DNA from: Dillenia suffruticosa
Taxonomy: Eukaryota > Streptophyta > Magnoliopsida > Dilleniales > Dilleniaceae
Direction: 5' to 3'
NCBI GenBank assembly: GCA_033439265.1
Contig: JAVTVX010000017.1
Span: 10,438,001-10,502,000 of the forward strand
Length of the DNA stretch: 64,000 bases
Both the position numbers and the translations under genes were made by a program. Shown one piece after another: positions 25,436-37,200 of this stretch. Within the stretch, counting starts at the first letter, position 1; every line of letters begins with the position of its first letter. The notes under the pieces were generated by a model. The model was not told the DNA's origin, made no database searches, and worked only from the letters and a program-made list of their open reading frames with translations.

Positions 25436-25456
25436 CTCTCAATGAAAGCACCAAAT
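25436..25456 (-). other. Primer-binding site and leader start
   Basis: On the minus strand, directly after the LTR end CCTTCCA, the sequence reads ATTTGGTGCTTTCATTGAG. The identical motif follows the middle LTR at 21003-21023. A near-identical one (ATTGGTGCTTTCGTTGAGAG) follows the LTR of the second gypsy element at 44450. I do not assign the tRNA. Confidence 0.7.
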
Positions 25457-26990
25457 TGGAAGGGACCCAATGATATCCTCCAATGGATTATATGATTTTT
25501 TGACTAAGCGAGGTTAGAGAACCTATGAAATGGGTGGAGTAACCTTGTTGTACGGCTCCTATATCTAATACTCAAGGGATGGCTCGCTAATGGAAGTAAA
25601 AGGGAATGAAAAAGAGACTAGGAAACTAAGGAAAAGATAGGAAAGAAAATAATGACAAAATATTTTTGATATTTTTGAATGAGGATAAATATAGAAAAGT
25701 AAAGGGATATGATTCACAATCGTTGGAAAAGTACTTGTCCTGCACCGCAGGGATCTTTTAGACAAATGATTGCTCTTCAATGGTTGGAAGTCTTGCCACA
25801 CTGCACCACATGGATCATTCATATAGCCTTACAACTCTGCACCTAAGGATTACTCGAGTTACGTCGAACAAAGGATGATTAGGGCGTCAAAGACAGCAGC
25901 CTAATTTTGGGATCCCATGCTCTAATTCTCGTATCCTCTCATGGAGACATAAATGGACAAAAATGGTATGTATTCCTGATAAAAATTGCTTGTCACAAAT
26001 GGGAAATGCCCTACCTATTTATAGATGAAGGCCAGGGAAGTTAAAGATCTCACCACACAAGACCTTTCATACTAAAGGGTTCCTAAATCGTAATAATTAA
26101 CCCTAATAACTACCAGACAGTTTCTTACCTTTATTACATACTTAGAACACTTAGAAAATACATGGAATTATTTCAGAAAAATAATTATTTTTGGAGTGGA
26201 CTGATGGCCTTTTGCTACTGCACATTGCTTGGACGCGGACTGCACACTGCTGGGACGTGCTGGTGCGGGCTGCCTAGGCTGGTGTATACTGGTTCGAGCC
26301 GGCTGCATGCTGGCCCGTGCAAGGACCATTTCCAGCAAGCCATAGCCTTGATTTCTTAGGCCAAATTGCTTTTGGTCGTGCCTCCTTTGGTGCTGGACCC
26401 TTGTTACTTGATTCTTTGGCTTGTTTGGTGTGAACTAAGGCCGAATGGTGCGCTGCATGGTTTCCATTGTGTCGAGGCTCTTGCTGGTCCATCATTGCTC
26501 GTATCCCTTCATGTAATTGTGCCTCTTCAGGTGGCCTGTTTGGTGACACTTCGTGCCTTGGCATTGCTTTGCTTGTCTCCGACATATACATAAACGAGCT
26601 GCTCGTGACATGGTGTTAGGACATGTGCTGGCTGCTCATGCATTAGTGCCTCTTCGCATAGCACCCTTTTGTATGGAAGTCTTCTTGCTTGCTTTCTCTT
26701 GTGCACAATAGTCTTGTTACCTTCCTTAGAGTCTTTTCCTTGCTCATTACATGGTGCTGCCCGAAAGGTCATGACTCTTAGGTAAACAGTCGCGTCCTTT
26801 GGTAAATGGTTTCTTGGGCGCCATGTGAGTTTGCTCGTGCAATGCTTACCTTTGCTTGAACACTGCTAGATACTCAAGGGACTTCTCAAATGGTGTTTTT
26901 TGTTTGTGGCCTTTCGTTTGCACCTCTTGCTTGAGTCCTTTAGTGCGAACTTCTCGTGCGCTATCCATGGCTATCGGTGGTTCCGCTACA
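25457..26990 (-). repeat. LTR (right copy, 5' LTR of the array)
   Basis: About 1534 bp; begins TGTAGCGGAACC on the minus strand and ends CCCTTCCA. Compared with the middle LTR it carries small indels and substitutions that break the long LTR open frame. Confidence 0.85.
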
Positions 26991-26995
26991 CATGC
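26991..26995. repeat. Right 5-bp target duplication of the three-LTR array
   Basis: CATGC, identical to 20395-20399. Confidence 0.8.
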
Positions 26996-27999
26996 CCCAT
27001 GCTTTAGGTCATTCGAATTACCAACTCTTCAATTTTTTTGTAATATGATAGTAATTTTTAACAAATCTCAGTAGCTACTATACGTCTTTTGACTCGAATT
27101 AATATTGCTTTGATGTCTGACAATAGATCTATCGTTCCATTATAACAGTTTACTATAATATTAATATAAAATTCAATTATATGTTTCAAAAGATGGATGA
27201 GTTATTTAAAGTTAAGTATAATTTTATAATATTGTTTTATAAAAAAACATTATTTTGAAAATGTATTTTCAATTTTTTCTCTTGAGAGTAAAGGAATTCT
27301 ATTTTATGAAGTTACATACAATCTAAGAAATTTATTAAATTAGATATTCAAATTAAAGAATCAATAAATAATCAATTATAATTATATTTTCATGCCAAAT
27401 TCTTTTGAGTTAAGTGCTCAAGAGTATTTGACCCCCTAATTAAAAATCTCGAGTTCTAACTATAAGAATGATGAAAAAAAATTTATGAGAGCCAACTCAT
27501 AAAATGGACACTAACCAAATTAATTAGATAAATCATGAATATCGATAATAAAAATAAAAAAATATTTATATTTTCACAATATAAATTAAAACTAAAATAA
27601 ACATTCAACATAAAAATTATAACGAATCTATTAATATTTATAAATAGTTAAATATAAGAAAATCCTTAAAATAAGAATAAAAATTAAAAGAAATTCAAAT
27701 AATTATGATTTTAGTTACTAATTTTGATAACATATTTATCAATTTGCAAGAAACATTCGCATGAACAACTCAAATCTTTTGTAGTCTCCTATGTGTTAGC
27801 ATTGATAAAGTCTAAAATAAATTTAATTAATTTTAACACCGTTATATTTTAATACATATAAAATTTAAATCAGTTCAAAACAATTGGGTCAAATACTCTA
27901 TTTTATTCAGAAAAGATGAACATCGAACGCAATCGGCTAGGCAAGCGAGCGGGGAATTGGTTCAATTGGGGAAGCGAAGCCTGTGATTCACTATAAATG
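26996..27999. other. AT-rich intergenic region
   Basis: No gene or recognisable element is seen; several A/T-rich runs only. Confidence 0.6.
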
Positions 28000-28460
28000 T
28001 TTGACCTGGCGTGGTGGGGAAAATAGATAAGCCTGGTCCCCCTAATGAGAATTGAAGTTGGAATAGGATAGAATGCCATGCCATTGACAACTATGGAATG
28101 CGAGAAAAGTCAAACAAGAGATCGAACCGAACAAAACGAGACACGCGCACATTAGAAACGCCGCATATTTTCCCCACCACGCCACGTCACGTCACCGCCA
28201 ATTATTAAACGGTAACCCCCTCATATCCCAAAAACCCACAAGAAAGGAAAAAGGGGAAAATCCCAAATGCTTATAGTATCCATTCCCGTTTCGTGTCTGA
28301 TTTTGCCACGTGTGCTAATGCCATGTCATCACTATCTATCCTTTCCCCTCAAATTTAACTTCCTCTCTCTCTCTCCTGGGAAGGGAAGGTGCATAAATCT
28401 GGTGATTAATAATTATTTACGACTATCTTGATTGAGTCATTGAAACGTTGCCAAGCAAAG
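28000..28460 (+). promoter_or_regulatory. MSL promoter and non-coding first exon
   Basis: Upstream of the channel gene there is a perfect 19-bp inverted repeat (TGGCGTGGTGGGGAAAATA at 28007-28025 and its complement at 28166-28184), a G-box CACGTG at 28307-28312 and a CT-rich Y patch at about 28363-28378. A non-coding first exon probably ends at 28460 (CAAAG before GTAAAA). The 5' UTR intron 28461-29499 ends at TCTTGCAG. The transcription start is inferred, not seen. Confidence 0.5.
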
Positions 28461-29631
28461 GTAAAATTTGTTAATCTTTTTTGTTTTGATTATATGTTTC
28501 TCGGAGTGTTCTTGGAATTTGTATTTCTCGTTTGGCATTTCTGGGGAATCTAGGGTTTTGTTTGTTATAATTTTTTTGTTCTTAGTTCGATCTGTATTAA
28601 AATCTTGAATATAGAAATTTGACTCTAGTGCCAGAGTTTATGACTTGGTGAAGAAGTGAATGCTTTGAAAAATTTTCATGTCAGAGGCAGAGGGTAGTTT
28701 CTTGAAATTTATGTTGATTTCACTTTGCTGTTTGCCCAAATTTCTAGGATGTTTCCTTATCAACTGGGTACTAAATTAGGATTTTGTGTTGTTGACACTA
28801 CCACAATGCACTGAGAAACGTATGGGTACCAATTTTCAAAGGGAGCGCCTTAATTTTAGAGGCAGTCAATTATCCCCTCAAGGTTCTTAAATGGTATTAA
28901 TGGTAAGTGATGGTAATGGGGATGTCGGGAATCAAACTCTTGCTTGGCCCAGAATGTTGAAACTTGAGATTGAAGTGAGCTATTTGTTTACAGGTTTAAA
29001 TTTCTCATTAGGGTCCTTAGGAGGGTCCTATTTATCTGCCATGTTTTGCTTTTCCTTCTTCCATGAATTCTTTCCTCAAAGTAGTGGTGCAAAGTTCAGC
29101 CTCTAGGTTAACTTTTGTGTCAATGTAGAGTTAGTAGTTCAACACATTGCCAAATTTATTATGTTTTGACAGTCGAGGTCATCTTTACTGCTGGTGGAAC
29201 TTATTTGACTTGTGCGGATATTTTCGGATTGACTCCTTTTGCTGTCATTTTAGGCGAAGCTAATCTTACTATGTAATCTTTTCATTTGTTTTCAATCTTC
29301 TAATTATTGAACCCTGCCCTACTAATCTACCCCTCCCAAAGCAACCAATTCAGGAACAGGCTTTAGTTGCTACTTCAATGAACTATTCTTCAAGATCATC
29401 ATCATGCATGATTTATTAACTTGTTAGGCTACCTCTACGCTCTTGGATTCCTTAAATTAGAACTTCATTTTATATGTGTTTTATAATTTTATCTTGCAGG
29501 TGCTGCGATCTCTGAAACTGCTTATTATCTCCAATATCACTTATAACATATTACTGGAGGTCCAAGGGAAGTTATCTTTGAATGAGCTTATGCAACTGCG
29601 GTACTGCTTGTTTCATCCCCTTGTTTAGGAA

Positions 29632-32600
29632 ATGGCCATTTCTGCTTCTTTGAAATTGCCCCGGGACCCAGGAGGCTGCAGTAAAAATGGGCTCTGTAGG
29701 CAGCAGAAGGCATGGATAATTTCTATTCTTTTTTCCCACTTAATCCTATCTATGGAACACTTTTAATTGAATTTATTTCTTTTTCTATCCCCAGAATATG
29801 ATAAAAAGGGGCCAGTTCCATGTCTTTAGCATTGCTTTGTCATCACATGCTTCGGTAAGATTCAATTGATTCAGAAACATAAGTTTTGGTGGCTTAAGGT
29901 TCTATTTCATGTAAGTCTATGATGCCAATGCTAGAATGACCAGTTCAAAGTTGGAATATGTATTTTTCTTGGAGGGGTTGCTTCCGCCTTGCTGTTGTAG
30001 CAATGATAGATTAGCAGTTTTTAGACAAAAGGTTGTATTTCTTACTTTTCAATTAACACAATTCTAGGTTTTTTTTTTCCTCCATTTTTAATTTGACCTA
30101 TTAACCAGGAGCTTTTTTTAGTCATCCTGGGAACCCACTAGATAATTGATAGAGTCCCTCTATCAATTTAATTGAAGGGAATCATTGAGTGTTTCCTTAG
30201 TCATAAAATCTTGTCAGCAGGAAACAAATTAACGAGGATTTGGTGTATGGACTTTGATATTAATTTACTTTTCAATCCTTAGCAGCATTGACAGATTAGC
30301 AGTAAAGAAGGAAAAGAAACAGATAAAATCAGGTAGTATCTTAATAGACTAATAGTGGGTTCTTATGGATTACATTTAGAGTGGGAAAGCATCAGAACAT
30401 TTTAGATCTCTGAGAAAACTGAACCCAAACTCCCTTGAAATACCCTAGAAATTCTTTGATCCGGTTCACAGATAACATGATTTTAGAAGCTGTTATTGGT
30501 TGACTCACAAGATGCAAATTTTAAAAGTAATAAAGAAGCTATTTTACCACTACAAAATATTGAAAGTGAATCTTTGAGTTAACTCTCTCGAACAGTATGG
30601 CTTTGAACTGCTATTGGCTTTTCTAGCGGTGTTAAATAAAAAATAATGGTGCTAAGATATTAAGTTAAATTAATGGCATCAGAAGACTCAAAATGTCTGC
30701 TATCACTTTTGTTAGGGTAGCGTGTGTATATTGATCTTAGGTAACATTCAGATTCATTGTGATTAGTGCTGTGCCATAGTATCTCAAAACTCAGACAGTA
30801 ATGAAAATGATTTCGTACTAAAAACTTAAAATGAGCATCTGAGGACCTGTTATCATAACCTTTCCAAATCAAGGCTTGAGATTATAGTTCCTTTTCTTTC
30901 TTTCTTTTTTTCTTTCTTTTTTTTTTGGGGTAATGAACCTTAGGACCCAGGCATGGCCATTGCTTCCCATGGCTAATGGTAAACAAGCCTTGAGTTTGGG
31001 TAGGTCAGTGGATCAATTCTGTCCTCTTTGCTTCCAGGGTCACTTATATAGGGCATAAGCTGGCCACTAGAAACAGAGAGAAAAAGATGAGAGATTTATT
31101 ACCTGTGAAACTGAAGCCTTAAGAATTTTGTTTTGTTATATATCAGCGGCAGGATGCTTGGAGTCTCCATCTATTAAACTGCATACATGGGCCGATAAGT
31201 CCTCGACCTTCCGGATATAATGTTTTTCTTTGCCGATCTTTTATGATACCTAACACGGGGAACGATGTCTCCATTCTAAAGAATGCTGCAGTTATTTTGA
31301 CGAGGTACATGTGCACTTCTTCTTTTCTCCAAATATGTATTCATATCTCTACTTTCTGATTTAGTTAGGTGCTGTTTATCTGAGGCTTTTTATTTTTCTT
31401 AGATCTTCTTCTTTTCTAAGACCCTGCATTTGATAGATATATTGTTGTTTTCATTTCATTTGACATACTGGTGTCTTATTCTGGTTTGCTTAACTGGGAA
31501 AACCAGCTACTGGCCATATGCGTGGGCCCGTTTGGGTGCGACCTCTTATGAGGCTGCATTCAATGCCAAATTTTATGATTAAAACATAGACCGTTTACCC
31601 ATTTATGAGGAATTTTATAACCTTTTGAAAGCCCCTATGTTCCTCCTTTTCTGTGTCTTAGTTGAAACAAAATGTCACATTCGTAAAAGCTAGAAGAGGA
31701 AGCTCCCGAATGATACTAGTTGTACTTATACCCTAAGACTGGTTTGACTTAATGTTGAGATATCTGGGTAATAGATCTGAATATTCCTTATGCAACAAAA
31801 GATATCTCATATCTTTACTAATTTTGAGTCTATCAAATATTCGGGGTCATTATGAACTTTGAGTCTGGAGAGTCCTGTCTTCACATGGTGATGTGCATTG
31901 AGTTCCTAATCTCAGGTTTTCTCCTAATTGCACTATAACTTGATAGGACCCTGAAAAAGAAAACTTAAAAGACAGCTTCATAACCCATCCACCAACCCAT
32001 CCCCCTCCAACCCCTCCCAAAAAAAAAAAAAAAAAATCAAAAAAGAGAGTGGAAAATTTTAGTTGACGCAATAGCTAAACACACCAGTTCTCCCCCTGAA
32101 TTTTAGGCTTACTTGTAAGTAGTCCCCTCAGCTTCCATTGTAGATAAAAGTCGATCAGGGAGGGAGGGAGGGAGGGAGGGAGGGAGGGGGAGGGGGAGGG
32201 GAGAGAGAGAGAGAGAGAGATCAAAACCAAAAGGGTTCACTGGATTTTTGCAGTTAGAAAAGAAAGAGTGAGATGAAAACCAAAAGGGTTCACTAGATTT
32301 TTGCAGTTAGAAAAGAAAGAGTGTCATGAACAAATTGGAAGTTGGATTTGAATGTCTTGTGACAAAATTGAGGGTGGGGTCAATTTTCATATAAAATGGA
32401 TGTCAAAATATGGAGAAATTCAAACCTGCAAAATTTGGACACATTTGTTATCGTGACTCGGTGGAGCTGATAAAGAATTGGAGTCTTAATATTGTGGGGG
32501 CACATTGAAAGTTATTCTAAAAGTTTGGGAGGGGTAACTTGCTATAATTAAAGTTCATGGACCTAGTTGAAAGTTGGCCAAAAGTTCGGTGGGTATTTGT

Positions 32601-34242
32601 AGTTATGGCCTTTATTCTTTACTCATTAGCTGTGATGTGGTTCAATGTATTCAGTGTTGAGGAGGGTGTTTAGCCTATGTATATATGATTTATTGAACTG
32701 CATCTTAGTTTCAAATTAATCTTCATTATGTTATGCAGGTCATATGATGCTTTACGTGGAAGTCCTACTGTCCTTAAGTTGGTTCCTGCAATTGGTGTTA
32801 TTGCTTTTGCTGCATGGGGCCTGGGACCTCTCATTCATCTGAGCAGAAATGTTTTCCTCCATGTATGTCCTTTGGATTTGGTTAATTTTAGTTTCTTGAA
32901 CTAGTTGATGTTGGCCTTTTGATTGGCTGATACATACCTTACAAACCTATACAGAAAAGTGACACTAGTTGGAAAAAAGAGGGTGCACAACAAGTAGTTA
33001 CCTCCTATTTACAACCTCTGCTGCTATGGACTGGGACTACACTCATCTGCAGGTTTCTTGAACATACTCTTTTTGCTTGGACTAAGGTTCATTCTTACTT
33101 CTTACTGTGCCCAGTTGAGCCACTTTAATTGCTAATGTGATTGTTCTTGTAGAGCACTGGATCCAGTAATGTTACCTTCAGAAGTAAGTCAGGTTGTCAA
33201 GCAACGACTTCTCAATTTTGTAAGGTCATTCTCAACAGTGATGGCCTTGGCATATTGTCTATCAAGGTGAGTATTCTTTCTAAAGGAATATTCTTTTCAC
33301 AACCTGGCAAACTAATTATTAGTGTTATTTTTCATTTTATTCATTTTAATCCTGTGATGGTAGAATTCTAAGAAGTTATCACAGAATTAGCCAATCTAAT
33401 TGAGTATGTTGCAATAATTTGTGTTAAGAAATTGCTTTGTTGTGGCGACTTTTTACCTTACGAAGCACCATAATGATAAAAGAAATTTTAGGCTATTCTT
33501 AATTAGATATGTTACTGACACATACTTCCAAGTGCACATGCACAGATTTGTGCACATGTCTGCTCCATGTAAACATTATTAGTGGTGCAGACTACATTTG
33601 GTCATTCCATGAACTTGTGCCTTTTCTTTTCCATATTCTTCTGATTTTTCATTTTTTTGGTGTCTATGTCATAGTTAGTTAATGTTTACCATATGATTCC
33701 TATCATGCCGACTTGGTAATGCACTTTTTGTTTTTTGCCTGTAGCTTGTGTTTTTGGTCTGGTTCTGTTTGTTCTCTTCTTTGTTCATTTTGTTATGCTT
33801 TGAATATTTGAATCTTTACTATTGGGTGTTGCTTGGCTTATCTGATTTATGCTGTTATTAATGCAAGATCCTTTTTTATTAAATTAGTTGACATCACATT
33901 CCTATCCTTCTTATGCAGCTTAATCCAACAAGCTCAAAAGTTTTTTACGGAGACAATTGACTCAAGTGACACAAGATATGTATGTATTTTTAATGGAACA
34001 TCATTCACGTTTCTTGAATTGCTTGTTTGAGTTCAGCAACTTTAGCTTTTTGGTTTACTAGAAGCTGTTATATTGATATAAAATTAAAACCAAAATCAAG
34101 CAGTTGCTGGCAGGTTCCAGGATGTGGCTTCTGGCTTAGACAAATATGTTCTAAGCCAATGATATTAGGAGATTGTAATTTTTGTCCAATGTGGTGCTTT
34201 ATATGCCCGTCATTTGGTTACTGCTATGAAAGCAGGAGGAGG

Positions 34243-34273
<31 letters not shown>

Positions 34274-37200
34274 AGAGCAGCAACAGCAGCAGCAGCAGTA
34301 GTAATCGGAACAATAATCTCAGTCTGCTGCTTTTGCTACCAACGATTAATGGAAACTTTTCCCCCTTTTTCTGGCAATTCTTGCGGGTAGTACCTTATGG
34401 TTTTTGTTTTGCTTATAGTAGTGTTCTGAGTTCTATGTATCATTAGCCTCTTTAATAATGGTTGCATCCGTTTTACAAATGTGCATATAATTGGTTGATA
34501 CACTAATTTGCACCCATTCTTGGGGCCATGAACTTGAAATGATGTTACTGAGGCCTCCCCTGTGAGACCTTAATAAAATTCCACGAAGATGCCTTTGTCT
34601 TCTCTTGTTTGTTGACAATTAGTTGGAGTATTACAGATAGGGGTCCAACTTAGGCGAGTTAAGCCTGGCCCAGCCTTATTCGTTTAGGGCTAGGGCCAAC
34701 CATTGGTTGGTAGGTTCAGGACTAGGGTTGAATTTTTCCACCTGAAGTGGATTAAGATTGGGCTTGGGTTTGGGTGATGGGCAAACTCAATCCAAATCCC
34801 AATGTTGGTGCATGTTTTGCTATTTTGATTAGTGGGTTAAGTTTAAAACATAAAATAATTAAATTATTGTCATATCATGTATTTCAAGAATGTTTAATAA
34901 AAAAGAAAGCAGTTATAATTTCTGCTTTTGTACAATGTCAGTCCCAGAAAGTCATTCTCAATATTGAACCTGGAAATGCTGAGCTTAGCTACTCAGAATC
35001 AGCTCAAGCTTGGTTTGAGGGATGAGATTAGGCTTGTGTTGAGTTGCAGGTTTGGAATTTGGGGTTGGGCTTGGATTGAGCAACAGCTAACCCACCACCT
35101 GAGTTGCATTCCTAATTACAGAAGACTTATCTCTTGTGTCTGATTTCTTTACTCATAAAGGCTTTCTGTATTGTTGGCAGATGGGCTTCCAGTTTGCCGG
35201 GAGAGCTGTTTATACTGCTGTATGGGTTGCTGCTGTTTCCTTGTTTATGGAATTGCTGGGTTTCTCAACCCAGAAGTGGCTAACTGCTGGTGGTCTTGGC
35301 ACAGTTTTGCTAACTCTTGCAGGCCGTGAGGTTAGGTTTTTATTCATTTGGAGCTGATTCTATTTCTAATTGTATTATGATCTGGATCATTATTCAACAT
35401 TGCAGATTTATAGCCTTTCTTTCATCTCCGAGTTGGTCCTATTCTTCATTCATTTTGCATCTGCAGTTATTTATCACTTTAGAACTTACATATTTTTTTT
35501 TCTTGTTAATCCACTCAGATATTCACAAATTTTCTGTCAAGTGTAATGATTCATGCAACACAGCCTTTTGTTCTTAATGAATGGATTCAAACGAAGATCG
35601 GAGGCTATGAAGTTTCTGGTACAGTTGAGGTTTGTTTCCGCAGCCTTTCACTGGATTGATAAGAGCAATATGTGAAAGACAAACAAAGGAAAAAGGATGT
35701 TGTGGGAAAGATCCCACTCAGTTACTTGGTTGTCCATCCTTAAAGTTGTCTTTGCATAAGAATAAGTTATCAATTAGTGTGTTTGAATATTGTTTCTAGA
35801 AACTCTTTTGGCATCTTCTCTCAATTTAAAAATATTACAGCATGTGGGTTGGTGGTCACCGACTGTTATTAGAGGTGATGATCGTGAAGCAAATCACATT
35901 CCGAATCACAAGTTCACCGTGAATGTTGTAAGAAATCTTACCCAGAAGAGCCATTGGCGTATTAAGACTCATCTTGCTATCAGCCACTTGGACGTCAATA
36001 AGATAAATGTTGGTACATTGATTACTCTAGTTAAGAGAAATTTTGATCGTTTTCCATTGCATGATAGCTCACCATTCATTCTTTCTCATGCCTGTAGAAC
36101 ATAGTAGCTGATATGCGCAAGGTTTTGGCAAAAAATCCTCAAGTGGAGCAGCAAAAATTGCATAGAAGAGTGTTTTTGGACAATATAGATCCTGAAAATC
36201 AGGCTCTTTTGGTAAGCCTTAATGTTGACTCATTTTCTCTGTGTAAAATCCTCAACCTGCTTATCTTTTCCTCATATGGCCTCTGATTATTAAGCACCTC
36301 TATCCAACCAAAATTTAAAGTTAGTACCAAGTGTCAGACTTCTTTGTTCTTATGCTTTTTGACTTCCAGGGAGTTGTACGGTAGTTTTGATATTGCCTGT
36401 CTTCTGTAACATTTCTGCTATTGGTACTCTTTGACAATTGCTATTAGATCCCTTTGTCTTCCTCTGATAATTTCTATTAATCAGCTATTTGCTTCATATG
36501 GTAACAGATATTGGTGTCTTGCTTTGTGAAAACATCTCGTTTTGAGGAGTATCTGGGTGTCAAGGTAAGGACAAAATTGTGATGGTGTCTTGCTTTATGC
36601 GCTGACCTCAAATGTAACATGATGTTAAAATGTGCTGCAGGGTTTTAGACAAACAAATATTATCATGCCTTCAAAAGAGTGATAGTTTTCAATAATTATC
36701 TCTTTAAATATTATGCCATTGCAAGAGTGGTAGTTTTCAACAGCTATCTCTTTCAATATTATTCTTGGACTATTGTGAAAAGACTCCAGATTGCTCATAT
36801 ACATTTAACTACCTGGCTGCTTTCTGATCCTTGATGTTTTATAAATCAAGTATGTGAAAACGGTATTGCACATTGATTAGGATCTTGATGGAATATGGCT
36901 TCAAATTCAGAAGAAACACATTTTTCTGGTGGAATGTGAGATTTTGAAATCTCCTGCTAGTGCTGGAGGTTTGGGATTAGGGTTTTTAATATAATTTAAC
37001 GAGGCCTTGCTTGGGAAGTCATGATGGAGATTCATGGTGGGAGACAATGGGTGGTGGGAGAGGGGAGCGAGGGAGAGGTCCAAGGATGTCATGCGAAACA
37101 ATGGGTGGATGAACAAAGGCTCTTATGGTGGTATTGTGGATCAGAATTGATTGGGAGAGTTTTATGCAAAACGTGTCCTTCAAAGTGGAAGGAGTGAGTT

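Larger units (their letters stand above)
20400..26990 (-). mobile_element. Ty3/gypsy-like non-autonomous element, three-LTR array
   Basis: Read on the minus strand the order is LTR (26990-25457), primer-binding site, gag-protease remnant, purine tract, LTR (22541-21024), a second primer-binding site plus leader (21023 to about 20790), and a truncated LTR (about 20789-20400). Outer ends TG and CA are flanked by CATGC. There is no RT, RNase H or integrase. The structure fits a tandem dimer made by unequal recombination between LTRs, followed by deletion of most of the second internal region. Its leader, primer site and protease resemble the element at 42938-48463. Confidence 0.8.

Noticed and set aside
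28891-29106. A 71-codon frame before the MSL start codon.
   Set aside because: It lies inside the inferred 5' UTR intron and has no recognisable motif.
34027-34446. A 139-codon serine-rich frame in an MSL intron.
   Set aside because: It is produced by the AGT/AGC microsatellite and is interrupted by no splice logic; the host gene explains the region.
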